A stretch of DNA of 64,000 bases from Rhyacophila brunnea (GCA_022495005.1 JAGYXB010000020.1:1922001-1986000), one strand, 5' to 3'. Positions 43,932 through 54,910 are shown, counted from the first letter of the stretch. Translations and numbers: made by a program. The notes: generated from the letters alone by a model not told the origin.

Positions 43932-44328
43932 ATATTGTCGAACAAAAACTTCTTGTCTACATTTAAAACTAACAATCCCCTTCAGTGGAGCTAATCGCAC
44001 ATCCGTTTATAAATTAGGAACGCCCCCAAATTTATAATTTCATTTTACGCTCATGTAGTGTATGGATCTATCAATTTACGTAATTTGAAACTTTTTATAA
44101 TAAAAATATGTCTAAAACGATGAGGAGTGATGTTAGAATTATTATTAGTACATTTTTGGTTTATTGCGAAGGAGAAAAGGATTCGCATCTAAAAAGAGAG
44201 CTGATACATTATTTAAACACGCCTGCCGTTCGCACGTTGCCGCCATGACAGTTACGACACTGAGAAGTCTTATATATGCGACTACAGCGATTTCCTGTTA
44301 TCGCCAATTTCTTGTTGTCGGACTATAG
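43932..44328. mobile_element. Dispersed TIR repeat R2 (copy 2)
   Basis: Matches 33781-34165 with scattered differences and one insertion (CCTGCCGTTCGCA near 44223-44236). Ends GTCGAACAAAAACTTCTTGTC and TTTCTTGTTGTCGGAC. Confidence 0.75.
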
Positions 44329-44332
44329 TGAT

Positions 44333-44863
44333 TGTTAGTTTTTAAAATTCCATTTACCCCTGTCTAATCCAACCCATAGTAAAAAATAATAATCAAAATA
44401 TATTCGTTTATCTATAATACTAACTAAATATCTAAAATATTTTTTATCGATTATGGTTTGCTCACACAGGGTCAGGGCTTAATGATATAAAAAAGCAACA
44501 CCACCTGTAATATGTATTCTTAGTAGTCCAATAAGACGCGATCCAAGACTTAAGAGTGAAGAGTAGTGTAACGTGGTATGTAAAGTTGCGTGTTGGGTAT
44601 AGCGCATAGTGATCAAAAAATAAACTAATGGATCATTGGAAGCACGCAAGATTAACATGGCGTAAAAAAGAGCCTTTGAAAACTGTGGTGGGGTTGTTCT
44701 AAGAAGAAATTCTCAAGACTTTAGTTGGGAGTGACCGACCCAAGATTCCTAGTTTGATTACTCATATTGCCAACACGGTTGGGTTTGAATGATAATTGAG
44801 AATTTGCTGAATGCATCCCTATTCCCTATTGACTAGTTTGGTAACTTTGTGTTTTTGTTGCAG
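44333..44863. other. Repeat R6 copy and intron 3' end
   Basis: 44333-44470 matches 62548-62720 (GTTAGTTTTTAAAAT, ATATTCGTTTATCTATAA, TTTTTTATCGAT.ATGGTTT). The remainder leads into the acceptor TTTTTGTTGCAG at 44852-44863 with a T-rich tract. Confidence 0.55.
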
Positions 44864-45013
44864 TTCTTCTTACTGACCATTCTCGATGCGATGAGGCGCC
44901 CGGGTTCAGGTCGCATCCAGCAATTACGGGGGCTGTCCACCCGGTGCAGGGCCGGCCCCTGACCATTTCCTGCTCCACGAATGTCGCGGCCGTCATACAC
45001 TGGACGATCGGTG
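44864..45013 (+). CDS. Candidate exon 2: N-terminal half of an Ig-like domain
   Basis: A 150-nt block bounded by TTTTGTTGCAG and G-GTAAGTAAA is open in one frame only (2 nt + 49 codons + 1 nt). It reads LLTDHSRCDEAPGF, RSHPAITGAVHPV, then QGRPLTISCSTNVAAVIHW and TIG. The pattern (G..LTISC....V.HW) is the B- to C-strand of an Ig domain, with its first cysteine and core tryptophan. The exon is phase 1-1, usual for Ig-domain exons, and is distinctly GC-richer than its surroundings. Spliced to 13219 it completes a signal peptide. The second half of the domain must be on a later exon. The protein family (adhesion or receptor) cannot be named. Confidence 0.6.
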
Positions 45014-45174
45014 GTAAGTAAAACATAAACGGTGGATTTGCCCTAAATAGATTCAAAAAATAAAAATTTTGCGTAGTTAGTGTACGCTTGAACAATCCGC
45101 AAACATATTTTAATTTTAAATAAACGTCTTTGTCATAAAATTTCGATTCGAGATTAAGTATAGCACTTTTTCAA

Positions 45175-45565
45175 ACTATTTTTTTATCAATCTTCTTCTT
45201 GGTCGTTCCCTTATGGTGTGGATTGTGGCCAGCCTGAAATTCAGTCATCTGAGCGATCAAGGTTCTCCACTCCTCTCGGTCCTCTGCTTCTCTCACTTGG
45301 TCGCTCCAGCGCGCTGGCACTCATCCTCTGCTTCGCCTTCTCTGGTGTGGGTACCTAAAAGCACCAGTCTCTCCAGGTTATCCGATCCGCGCCGAATAAT
45401 AGACCAAAAAAACTACAGAATGCCTCTCAGACATAATATTGCCTAGAACCGTTTCTTTATCTGGAGTCCCTCGATGATAGGTCTTCTGCCCTGTCCAAGA
45501 AACACGAAACATTCGGCGAAAACACCACATTTCGAAGGCATCAATATTCTTTTTCTTTTGCATTC
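45175..45565 (-). pseudogene. RTE-type LINE reverse-transcriptase C-terminus, decayed
   Basis: The minus strand reads KKKNIDAFEMWCFRRMFRVSW (45504-45560 region), the conserved FEMWCxRRMLRISW block of RTE-like LINEs, then, after frameshifts, VREAEDREEWRTLIAQMTEF and HNPHHKGTTKKK near 45175-45290, the usual C-terminus of the same ORF. The middle is rearranged. Not a host gene. Confidence 0.8.
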
Positions 45566-45690
45566 ATTAATTAAGAAAACAAAACATTGTGGACATAAAA
45601 ATCAAAATTCAGGACGTTCACAACATGTGATTTACATTATAACCAATATTACTCTCACAAGAGAGAAGAAGAAAATCATAATAATAAAAC

Positions 45691-46168
45691 ATAAACAATA
45701 TTAATCAACAAAATAAAGTTTCAAAAACAAAATGCAAGTAGGGGTACATCATTGAAAATGTTTGTCTTTAGGGAGCGCATTTACTAGTCTTGCACTACTC
45801 GCTAATGGTGCCTGATAGGCTTGACTCGTTTGAACAGTTCTGACCCAGAACAGGTCATGGCTTCGACCACGTAGGTAATTGACAGGCGCATATAAATTTA
45901 AATTCTTTAAGACGCCAGGATTGGAAACCATAAACAATATTAATCAACAAAATAAAGTTTCAAAAACAAAATGCAAGTAGGGGTACATCATTGAAAATGT
46001 TTGTCTTTAGGGAGCGCATTTACTAGTCTTGCACTACTCGCTAATGGTGCCTGATAGGCTTGACTCGTTTGAACAGTTCTGACCCAGAACAGGTCATGGC
46101 TTCGACCACGTAGGTAATTGACAGGTGCATATAAATTTAAATTCTTTAAGACGCCAGGAATGGAAACC
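45691..46168. repeat. 239-bp tandem duplication (probable LINE 3' end)
   Basis: Two nearly identical units start at 45691 and 45930; two substitutions are visible (GACAGGCGCA/GACAGGTGCA and AGGATTGG/AGGAATGG). On the minus strand each contains a frame ending WVRTVQTSQAYQAPL...LVNALPKDKHFQ-stop, which resembles the tail of CR1/jockey-like ORFs. The high identity indicates a recent duplication. Confidence 0.85.
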
Positions 46169-46228
46169 ATCCCCTTTTTATTTTCACCTACTATACATTT
46201 ATTAATACCTACTATACGTTGAATGATT

Positions 46229-46968
46229 TACGATGGCCGAGCGATTACCACGTCAACCTATAATGTTATGGGCATGGACCCCATATCCTGAACCGGGCCC
46301 CCAGGCTAGGATCTTTGGCGGGCCCCCTACCTATCACTAAGGACAAAGACAGTGTGACGCTCTACGTAGCGTTTTTCAAATGGTGTACGCGGTAAAATTA
46401 ATGTTTATATTTTTTAGTGTTTTTTTGCATATTTTAATACATCCATTTGAATCATGGAGTTGTCGAGTATCGATACACAATTTAAAAAATATCATACAAC
46501 CACATAATTTTAAATAATAACATTGAAGAAAGCAGGCGACCTTTTTTTACTATTAAAGCAAATTTGTTTGTGTGTTTATCTCACTTATCTGTTGGACTCG
46601 CCTCGCCGGGCCCCTCCTGAGCCCGGGCCCCTAGGCTAGAGCCCTGTTAGATCCCCTTGGGGGGCAATGTCTATGGGTCCCCCCAAAATAAAATTTATCA
46701 GAATGTAATTCACCAGCACCTTTATAGAAAAATTTCTTAGATTTTAATTTCTAACACAAAAATTTCGAAAATGCCGGGTTTTTTTAGAAACCCAATCCCT
46801 AATGGAACTGTCAAAAAATTCTCCGTGTCCACCCGAATTCCGGAGTGGTGTAGGTCATAGCTTGGGAGGGCTATGACCTACACACACACATAAGGAGCCT
46901 ATGGGACTAATTTACAATCTCCTCCTTGCCCCCCTCCCCCAATATTAAATCCTGGGTGCGCCACTGGT
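46229..46968. mobile_element. Nested remnants: SINE A head, GGGCCC block, hAT 3' end
   Basis: 46229-46272 matches the tRNA-like head of SINE A. 46273-46650 is the reverse complement of the GGGCCC-bordered block at about 3455-3860. 46670-46968 matches the outer hAT of 3144-5014 and ends at the same TIR, CCTGGGTGCGCCACTG. The hAT left end was not found. Confidence 0.7.
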
Positions 46969-47309
46969 CACCATCACAAAGGAATACTGGATAAATACCT
47001 AATTTTTCCACGTATTTGCATAATTAATCAATTCTGTCGGGTTTTAATGGATACCTGCAGAACATCCCGATCCAATGAAGCTGCTTCATCTCGAACAGTC
47101 AGATATTATTTATACTTACCGTAGAAGTTATTGCTTTTAATTGTAGTGAATACAATTAGACCAATAATGTTCTAAGGGTGAAAGCAAAGCGAGTCAGTAC
47201 GTTTGATCACTTTTTTCTATCGTGTCAACCCTTATCACTTGACATTATTCTGTGACTCTTGAATCTTTACAATCTATTAATAGCGAGAGCTAATAATAAT
47301 TATTATCTG
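46969..47309. other. Spacer
   Basis: No feature recognised. Confidence 0.4.
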
Positions 47310-47317
47310 TTGGTATG

Positions 47318-47970
47318 TAGAGTTGAGTTTCGGGAATTTCTCGACGGGAATTCTCGAGAAATTTTCGAGATTTTCCATCCCGAATCTCGAGAATTGAAAT
47401 TTTTAACATTTCGGGAAATCCCGGATCTCGAGAATCTTTGCTCAGGATTCAGGATTTCTTTATAATCAAATATTTGAAAAAAATAGATTTAATACTTTTA
47501 TGAAAAAAGTGGACAGAAAACAGAAAACGTTCAAGGACTGAACGGGGTATTTAACACAATTAAGCCAACGTCGACTCAAAATGAGCGCAATTTTTGCAAC
47601 ATCAGGGAATTTCGTGTCTCAAAAGCGTACGCGATTGTGAGACGCAGCGATTGACAGTCTGTGTTTTTTTTTAAATTCTATTTTAATAAGTAATTTTTCG
47701 ATTATTTTTGTTTTCCTACTTCTATTTTGTTTGTCTTCTTACATAAATGAAAAAAATCATATTTTTTTGAATTTGTCTGTTTTTACACTGATTTTAGGAT
47801 TTTTACAGGTTTTTTTTAAATTCTCCCGATTTTTCGAGAATCCTTTTCTGGAAATCGAGAATTGGAAGAAGGAGAATGGAAATCGGAAATTTTCGAGAAT
47901 TCAAAATTTCATCATTTCGGCAAATCCTGAATCTCGAGATTGAGATTTTCTCGGGACATACCCAATTCTA
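47318..47970 (+). mobile_element. hAT element with TAGAGTT-type TIR and transposase remnant, 653 bp
   Basis: Ends TAGAGTTGAGTTTCGGGA and ...CCCAATTCTA, with the perfect 8-bp duplication TTGGTATG at 47310-47317 and 47971-47978. The interior has many TCTCGAGA motifs near both ends. At 47565-47672 two overlapping frames read PTSTQNERNF and ATSGNFVSQKRTRL-stop-DAAIDSLCF, together the hATC block of an Ac-like transposase broken by one frameshift and a stop. Confidence 0.92.
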
Positions 47971-48035
47971 TTGGTATGTAATTGATTTAGTTTATTTAAT
48001 GTTAATACTTAGTGGAATGTCCTCGTAATCAAAAC

Positions 48036-48250
48036 CAGGGAACTCAGAAATAATAGGAACTGAAATACCTAACGGCTATGGAGAAGCAGGCAACCGATCT
48101 CTAGTGTGGAAGAATACGTGGTAAACATAAACACGTGTCAAAAATACGTCATGCGTCGAATACTGACAACTGCTCTCGGTGTATGCTGCATTGACGCTCG
48201 TTTAATATTGGTGTATTGAAGGTTGCAATACACACTATTGCACTTAATTA
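48036..48250 (+). repeat. Dispersed repeat R1 (copy 2)
   Basis: Second copy of 16512-16700, with a ~20-bp insertion (TAAACATAAACACGTGTC) after AATACGTGG. Confidence 0.7.
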
Positions 48251-49011
48251 TAATAATTAAACTTATAATGTGTAATGTCCACAATATGTTAAAAAAAAAA
48301 ATGAATTGAATTGAGAGTGTGGACAGATGAGGAAGACAAAGAATAAAATCCTACACTTGGGCAAGATAGGCCAAACTACGATACCACACGTCGTTTTGCT
48401 AGTCGTCGTTCTTCCGAGAGAATTTCACACATGATAATTTAGAAAAATAGCTGGCACTCAACTTCCACAACAAGAAGAAAAATAAGGAAAATTCATAAAG
48501 TTTGATGATAATACTTTGTACGTGAAAACGCCTTTTACGTGTCGGAAATCCCGTTGGTATGTATGTTAAGAAATAGTACATAATACCTAGTTATAATATT
48601 TCCATATAAACGAAAAAAAAATGGCCGCACTCGTGTAGGAGAAGCAACTGTCCCGTCTGTTGACAGCGCCGGTAATAATATTTTAATAATATTGATGTCC
48701 CTTTGTTCTTGCGGAGGCTTGAGGATTTCATTTCCGATGCCGATCACGTCCCACCTTCTCGGGGCTCGTGTCTTCCGGCGCTTCTCAACCCGACCTGTCA
48801 TTATTTAGGCACTTAGCCGTCTTTAGCATGCTTTCTTGGAGTTATTCAACCTATATTCTGACACATTACACGCATTGTACGTATACTCTTGTTCCTTATG
48901 AAAACAATCTATTTCGTTCGTGCCAAGTCGTACACAATGACGTTGATATTCTTCCATCAACCAATTTCGATATACGAGTATAATAATTGTAATCAAATGT
49001 ATTGTTGTCTC
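48251..49011. other. Non-coding spacer
   Basis: Overlapping frames on both strands (48399-49086) give no recognisable product. 48640-48790 is GC-richer, without exon signals. Confidence 0.4.
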
Positions 49012-49014
49012 TAA

Positions 49015-49341
49015 AGCCGCGTTGACACGGTCCAAGTACGATCCAAGTAGACTTGGATAGGAATAATTAGTATGAAGATGTCTCATCGAAGTGACTGCTT
49101 CATACTATTTATTCCTATCCAAGTGACAGCTCCATACTATTTATTCCTATCCAAGTTAACTTGGATGAGTAGGACGCGGTCCAAGTAGCTTGGATAGGAA
49201 TAATTAGTACGAATATGTCACATACGAGTACACTTGGATAGGAATAAATAGTATGAAGCTGTCACTTGGATGAGACATCTTCATACTAATTATTCCTATC
49301 CAAGTCTACTTGGATCGTACTTGGACCGTGTCAACGCGGCT
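49015..49341. mobile_element. Near-perfect palindromic MITE, TAA target
   Basis: AGCCGCGTTGACACGGTCC and its inverted partner bound 327 bp, with TAA on both sides (49012-49014, 49342-49344). The arms are built from repeats of CTTGGATAGGAATAATTAG and TATTTATTCCTATCCAAG and are almost identical over ~75 bp. Harbinger-like by the 3-bp TWA target. Non-coding. Confidence 0.85.
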
Positions 49342-49344
49342 TAA

Positions 49345-50004
49345 AGGCCCATCCACATTGATGATGTGTCGCGGACTATCACGTGAACTCACGATGTCTA
49401 TGGTTTCGTCATTTTGCAGAATATTTTGAACGTGCACCATCTCGTAAATTCACTGAATAATGACACTGATGAAGAGTGCCTACTATTTATAATGTATTAG
49501 TAATTTGAATTATTATTAATTATTCATGCTAATTTCAATTAATTTTAACAGTTTCTACGTGTGCGTACGTTAAAATATATCCGGCATGACATTCATAGAT
49601 AATAGATCACAGCCTACAGAACATAGATAATAGACAACATTCTCATAGAAAATACATAGTGCCAACTGCCAAAAACAAAAAAGAACGTCAGTTTGACAGT
49701 TTGGCGTGACATTCGAAAAGTGCAGGCATGTGGAATGTGGTAAAAGCGTTCAAAACGCCATGCAGGTGCAGATGCAGTGAAGTCCAACATGAAGTGCGCC
49801 CATTCTTGTTTTAATGATTACGGCAGATTTTTCCAACTGACAATGTTCGTTTAAAGGTTCAAAATATGCTTACAGGATGAGAGCATTAGTCCGATAAGAT
49901 TTTAAACATCAGGAACAACGACATTACACACTTTTTTTCACGTAGCGGCAGCCCGTGACAGCAGACGACAAGCTCCGTGACATGCACCTCAATGTGGTGG
50001 GCCT
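49345..50004. mobile_element. TIR element abutting its neighbours, ~660 bp
   Basis: Ends AGGCCCATCCACATTGA and TCAATGTGGTGGGCCT are inverted, with further pairing of GTGTCGCGG and CTCCGTGACA. The flanking triplets are TAA on the left and TTA on the right, each shared with the neighbouring element. Interior non-coding. Confidence 0.75.
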
Positions 50005-50007
50005 TTA

Positions 50008-50217
50008 GGCTAAGCCCACATAGGCAGGCGCATAGCTTGGTGGCTACATGCTAGGTGGCATATCCTAGCGAGTGGACGCACACTATATTATCGCAATGGC
50101 CACACTGTGGAACTTGTACCTAAGCACGTGGCGTGCAATGTGGCAGTAGTGTTTTTAGTAGACAAGCATAGCATCTAGCTCAGCTGTAACGAAGCACCTA
50201 CCTATGTGGCCGAAGCC
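50008..50217. mobile_element. Harbinger-like MITE, TTA target, 210 bp
   Basis: Ends GGCTAAGCCCACATAGGCAGG-like text and CCTACCTATGTGGCCGAAGCC-like text are inverted. TTA flanks both sides (50005-50007, 50218-50220). Confidence 0.8.
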
Positions 50218-50285
50218 TTACGTGTTATATGGACATTAGTAAATGACAGCATGTCTTCGTCTTCCATTAATAATTAAACAAATCT

Positions 50286-50550
50286 CGTGCTGCTATTATC
50301 GGCGGCTATCGTGGGTTGTTTATCATATTTATTTATTGAGGCCGTTAATTGTTACATTGAGTGTCTAATAAGTCTGAACTGTCAAAAGTGCTATGTTTTA
50401 ACAGCACCTCCCTCGGCTGTGTTAACTTTTTGAGCAAGATAGACAGTTTAATTTAGATGGCCAACATATTGCAACAATTATAATACCTCAATGCAAAAAT
50501 ATGATAAACTACCCTCGATAATCGCCGATAGTAGCATTGTTAGATGCGCA
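50286..50550. repeat. Inverted-repeat MITE, family M1 (copy 3)
   Basis: TGCTGCTATTATCGGCGGCTATCG on the left and CGATAATCGCCGATAGTAGCA on the right are inverted. Centre shares CTATGTTTTAACAGCAC and AGATAGACAGTTTA with the other copies. Confidence 0.75.
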
Positions 50551-50639
50551 GATAGGGTGAGATAATAAACATTGTTTTTACAAGAATAAAGATTTAAGAA
50601 AAGAATCATATCTTACAACTAAAAAAATAATTGATGTAA

Positions 50640-50815
50640 TACACAAAAACCGATAGTCAATAAAAACGCAATTTAATAAGCATTTCGCGTATGGCCTACT
50701 AGTTTAAATTGTCATAATTATATAGGAGGCTCGTAGCATAATTGGTTAATGCACAGATTGGCGCGACATCAATGGTTATACGGGTTCAAACCCGTCTAGT
50801 TTCGTATTTTTTTCA
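50640..50815 (+). mobile_element. SINE-like repeat R5 (copy 2)
   Basis: tRNA-like region GTAGCATAATTGGTTAATGC and B box GGGTTCAAACCC (50780-50791), preceded by ACCGATAGTCAATAAAAACG...TAAGCATTTCGCG as in 42880-43030. No acceptor-stem pairing. Confidence 0.65.
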
Positions 50816-51189
50816 AATATGTATGATTTTTTCTATTGTTCATGTTATGTATATCTAATAAAATAATCATAAAATTAAAAATGAACGCAGGAAAGCAATT
50901 TAATCATGGTTTTGTATGTAGGTAACACTGATTTTATTTATAATATTATCTTCTTCCACCCTGTCACGACCCAGCATTGGGACATAGAGCAAGCACAAGT
51001 TCACGCCACTTTCCTCGTTCTATCGCCAAGGTACAAAACCAGAATGTTGATTTTGAAACGAATCTGGTATAATATTCTAGCTTTATTATGAAAAGTGTTT
51101 GCAGGTGTCTAAAAATGCTAGATTTAACGCCATACGCCAAATGCGAATTTTGAAAGATACTACATCGATCTGGCAAGAAAACGCTAATT
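50816..51189. other. Spacer
   Basis: No recognised feature. Confidence 0.4.
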
Positions 51190-51788
51190 TGGCCGCGTGG
51201 TTTAAGCGTTGGACTATCACGCCGTGGGTCCCAGGTTCGAATCCTGGGTCTGGCAAGTACACATATTCTTTTTTAAATTTGTTTGTGAGTCAGGGTATGG
51301 ACCTAATAGGTTGAGCAAGTGGCTGACATCCATTTCTCGTAAAAAACAAAATCTGTTAATACAAACCTCTACTCTGTGGAGGCCAATGACATTATTAATG
51401 GACAACGCACTCAATACAGTAGCTAGCAAGTAAATTCGCGCATACGACATTCGCACATGTATAGGTAGACGTCACGCAATTTCCATTATGCGATATCACG
51501 CATCGGGAATTTATAGCAATATCACCTTTATTGTAATGGCGTTAGAGCAGTGTTTCTAGTTTCAATGTTCATTTGAGCGAATCCGTTCGAACCGAACCAT
51601 TCGGCAGATCCGACAAAAAGCATCGAGAATTTATAGCAATATCACACTTGTAAGGGCGTTAGAACAGATTATGCCATTCGGCAGACCCGGCAAAAAAGTG
51701 AGTGTCATTTTTTTTCCCCAGATGCTTCGTCCATATTAATGTTATTGGTGGAGGCCCATATGATCCTATCAGGATCGGACATGGTCGG
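51190..51788 (+). mobile_element. SINE family A interrupted by a hAT MITE
   Basis: Head, B box GGTTCGAATCC (51235-51245) and body match 329-556. The copy breaks at GTGGAGGC (51376-51383) and resumes after a second GTGGAGGC (51748-51755) with the tail CCATATGATCCTATCAGG ATCGGACATGG. The SINE was present before the hAT inserted. Confidence 0.9.
51384..51747. mobile_element. hAT-type MITE, CAATGACATT termini, 364 bp
   Basis: Ends CAATGACATTATTAATG and CATATTAATGTTATTG, with the perfect 8-bp duplication GTGGAGGC. The interior repeats CGGGAATTTATAGCAATATCAC (51504) as CGAGAATTTATAGCAATATCAC (51624) and CATTCGGCAGA at about 51598 and 51674. Non-coding. Confidence 0.9.
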
Positions 51789-52610
51789 AAATGAATGATA
51801 ACCATTTTAACACATTCTATTGGAGTTTGTAATTGCCTCATAATTTGGAAGATATTGCAATCTATGTTTTCCATGACGAAGTTACAAATACTTCTTGTGA
51901 TGTAAATTAGTGAAAGATAAGTAAAATTAATGAAACAAATTAAAATTCTTTTTTTCAGATTGTTCTCATGTTAATGGTCGGCTAAATGTCACTGATGCCC
52001 TTTTGGTTTAGCAATGTCAGATTTATTAAAACTCGATTCCTACAATATTATTTCTTCTTCTCTCCTTTTTTAGCACTACAACAGGCCATGCGGCCCAACG
52101 ATAGTAGTGTAGTGACACAGTAGTGTAGTTAGTAATATCGATAGTATAGTATTTATGTATTAAGAGTAGATAATAATATCGGAAAGTGTGAGAATTTCAA
52201 TGTATATGTACTTTAAATTTATTACCGCGTCTGGTATATTCGGGAACCGCTGAAGCAAGACACTCCGTATCCACCTCTTAAGTTATATCGGTGAAGGGTA
52301 AAGTTTCCTCAATAAGAAACTTGGGAACTGAAGATACAAGGTTCGATTCCAATTATTATTGTTTCGGATGCTCTCGAGTAATTAGCTTCACAGCTGTATG
52401 AATATTAATTCAAATCATACGAGTATAAACATAGGTACCTACCTACGTATGTTACATATTTTGAACTTGGTTGACTAAATTGTCAAAAATTGATAATACC
52501 TCCAGCCCATGGGGCAATCGCGCTTAATTTTTTTCTGCCAGAAATTAAACCTGGAATCGTAACGTGTTAGGTATCTAGCTACTATGACAACCTCCCATAA
52601 ATGCCACTAT
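51789..52610. other. Non-coding spacer
   Basis: No gene or repeat family recognised. Confidence 0.4.
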
Positions 52611-52929
52611 GGCCCGTTTCAGACGGGACACCGGTTTCGCACTCGACATAATATATGAGGCCTTTGTATTCGAATAAAGGGGCCTTTGTATTATGTTTAT
52701 GAACCCCCCAAAGCTAATGAGTCAACGCGTGTCCTGTACACTTTTCCGTCGGCCGCTACATTTTCAAGCCGCCGATACACTTGTTTTTATTACCGCAGCC
52801 AGTTTTATGTTCTAATTTATAACGCGAAATTATGCGTTGACTCATTAGCTCTAGGGCGTTCATAAACATAATACAAATGCCTCCTATATTATATCGAGCG
52901 CGACACCGGTGTCCCGTCTGAAACGGGCC
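52611..52929. mobile_element. TIR element, GGCCCGTTTCAGACGGGACAC ends, 319 bp
   Basis: The first 26 bases are the near-exact complement of the last 26 (GTGTCCCGTCTGAAACGGGCC). Inverted similarity continues through ATAATATA and GTTTATGAAC / GTTCATAAAC to GAGTCAACGC / GCGTTGACTC. TAT lies on both sides (52608-52610, 52930-52932). Confidence 0.85.
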
Positions 52930-53490
52930 TATCATTTGGCGAAGAATGCATGTTGGACGGAGGTTAACGATTCTTACAATCTAAAATAATAACAATGCAC
53001 ACATCAATGCAGGTAGGTATATTATAAAAATAAAACATTGATCACTCCTTATTTTTAAGTGTTTATTGTTATATATAACCTATAACCTATTATATAAACT
53101 GAATATGTTCAGTTTATTGTAATATTCGTGTGTATAGGAACTTATCTTTGATAGTTATCCAAATTTAATGTGGGTCTTGGTCTCCTCTGGCATCTGCCTC
53201 AATTCAGGTCTGTCCAAAGACGCTTCCCTCCAGATTAGAATTCCCAAGGTATTTAAATCCAATTCGACATTATCACTCCAGACATTTTATCATGTTGTAT
53301 ATTTATAGTGTATCCGAATTTTCTGTCTACTGAGACTGAACGGAATTTGTGAAATTCGCTATTGAATTTTTTGTTTGGTAAATCTGTAGGTAAGAATTTT
53401 TTGTCAAGGAGAAATTTGTCGTTTAAAAATTGTCCGGAAGATCTAAATTTTTTTTTTAAAAAATCGGCAAAAATAGGTAATTTTAAATCC
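52930..53490. other. Non-coding spacer
   Basis: 53253-53516 (-) is an AT-rich frame without a domain. No repeat recognised. Confidence 0.4.
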
Positions 53491-53494
53491 TTAA

Positions 53495-53856
53495 GGCTAT
53501 ACTTTAGCTGGTGCACGGTCTAAAACGATCGTGACTACTCAACGCGAAGATTGTGCAAATTACGCGTGCAGAACAAAACATAATTTGTCATAAAAAGTCA
53601 ACATGCGTCTATTTAATGTTGTTTATTGTTTTATTACTAATAATAATAATACATTCATTGACATGTTTTCTTTTTCAAGTAAATGGGTAACGTTTTTTAG
53701 TCATCTTTACACGATTTAAGAATTAATTCCCCCGTCGCTATCACAAAACAAATTGACGTGTTCACAGCTTGACTTTCGCTCTCCGATTGCCAGCTAGTCC
53801 AAAATTTCGTCGCACCTATAGTTGAAAATTATTTGCCATTTCACTGAAGTACCGTC
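53495..53856 (+). mobile_element. TTAA-target MITE, copy 2
   Basis: GGCTATACTTTAG...CTGAAGTACCGTC between TTAA (53491-53494 and 53857-53860). Aligns to 8970-9343 along its whole length. Confidence 0.9.
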
Positions 53857-53860
53857 TTAA

Positions 53861-54209
53861 GAAAACAAATTTAATACTCTTGATTTCGAGAATTCTCTCT
53901 CGACCAAAACGATTAAGATATTACAGTCGTTCCGTTATAATTACTACAGGTTTGTATGTACACCATTTAAAAATATACAGCTAGTTTCAACTCAAACTAC
54001 TGAGGGATGAATCACAAAATCTTCTATGGAAAGTGCCAACAAGTCACTGTTCTCACTGTATCCGTTGTCCATGTTGAAATACCTCGTATGTACAAATCGA
54101 CAATTCAAAAATACTTTTGCGATTCTTTTGGCGAATGAACTTGTTCTCTTCTCATTCTCGTCTTGTAATAATTAATACTATTCATAATAATTATTGTATC
54201 TTCGTCGGG
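53861..54209. other. Spacer
   Basis: No recognised feature. Confidence 0.4.
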
Positions 54210-54475
54210 AAATCATAACCCGGATGATTTGGCTGTCTTGACTGTCTTCTCCGAGGCGTGGCGCCATGCTTCTCAGCATTCAGCGATACGCAGGACATGT
54301 GTCAGTGACGAACCCATGGCATTCTTGATATGGTCCGTCCATATGAAGGGATCTCTTTCTCGATCTCTCGGACCTTTTCGAAGTTTTTTCGACCTGTTGA
54401 AGCGGACAATACGTCTCATGACGCTTGACGCGGCGTGGAAGACCTGGCAGCGACGGTGAGATGAATCAACCAAGG
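54210..54475 (-). pseudogene. Non-LTR retrotransposon C-terminal fragment
   Basis: The minus strand reads RRIVRFNRSKKLRKGP, RDRERDPFIWTDHIKNAMGSS and LTHVLRIAE, then in another frame AWRHASEKTVKTAK. This follows the RGRPxxRWTDxIK....L..A...DR..WR pattern at the end of many insect LINE polymerases. A frameshift and the missing upstream domain show it is dead. The ORF extending to 54707 is not part of the match. Confidence 0.65.
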
Positions 54476-54774
54476 GCCGGCACACATATATGTTTTTTCC
54501 AAATTTTAAATGGCGATTGCTCCACCGGCTATATCGGGTATTTTCAAAATGTGTTTTTCGCTGTATTCGTGATAACCGAACAGTACCTACCATAAATTGT
54601 AATAATTTGAACGAAATATGCAATCGAAAATCTTTATTTTTCGCGAACAGGTTACCGCATTGCATTCGAAGATAATCAATAACTAGCACTACCATCGTAA
54701 TACCCAATTCAGTGCCACGGTCTGTATATGACCGTCTGTCCTATATATATATTAAATCAATCTTATAGTTCACC

Positions 54775-54910
54775 ACCGTGGCCTGGTTGGTAGAGCGGCC
54801 GTATCAGAAAGCGTGTGTCGTGTGTAGTATAAAATAATTTATATATTTTGTTCGATTGGGCGAAGGATTAACAACCATTCCCCGTAAAAAGTTTGTTAAT
54901 GTAAGTTAAT
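54775..54910 (+). mobile_element. tRNA-derived SINE fragment (family C)
   Basis: GTGGCCTGGTTGGTAGAGCGGC resembles an A-box head and is related to GTGGCCGACTTAGTAGAGCGGC at 58161. The later GATTGGGCGAAGGATTAACA corresponds to GTTGGGCGAATGGGTAAGA. The B box has been lost. Confidence 0.5.

Larger units (their letters stand above)
13220..44863 (+). other. Putative first intron of the Ig-domain gene
   Basis: If the two exons belong together, everything from the GTAAGTAG donor to the TTTTTGTTGCAG acceptor at 44863 is one phase-1 intron. It is packed with the SINEs, hAT relics, foldbacks and MITEs listed separately. No conserved coding block was recognised inside it. Confidence 0.45.

Noticed and set aside
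54273..54707. 144-codon minus-strand frame as a host gene
   Set aside because: The recognisable part is a LINE C-terminus; the upstream part is unrelated sequence read through.
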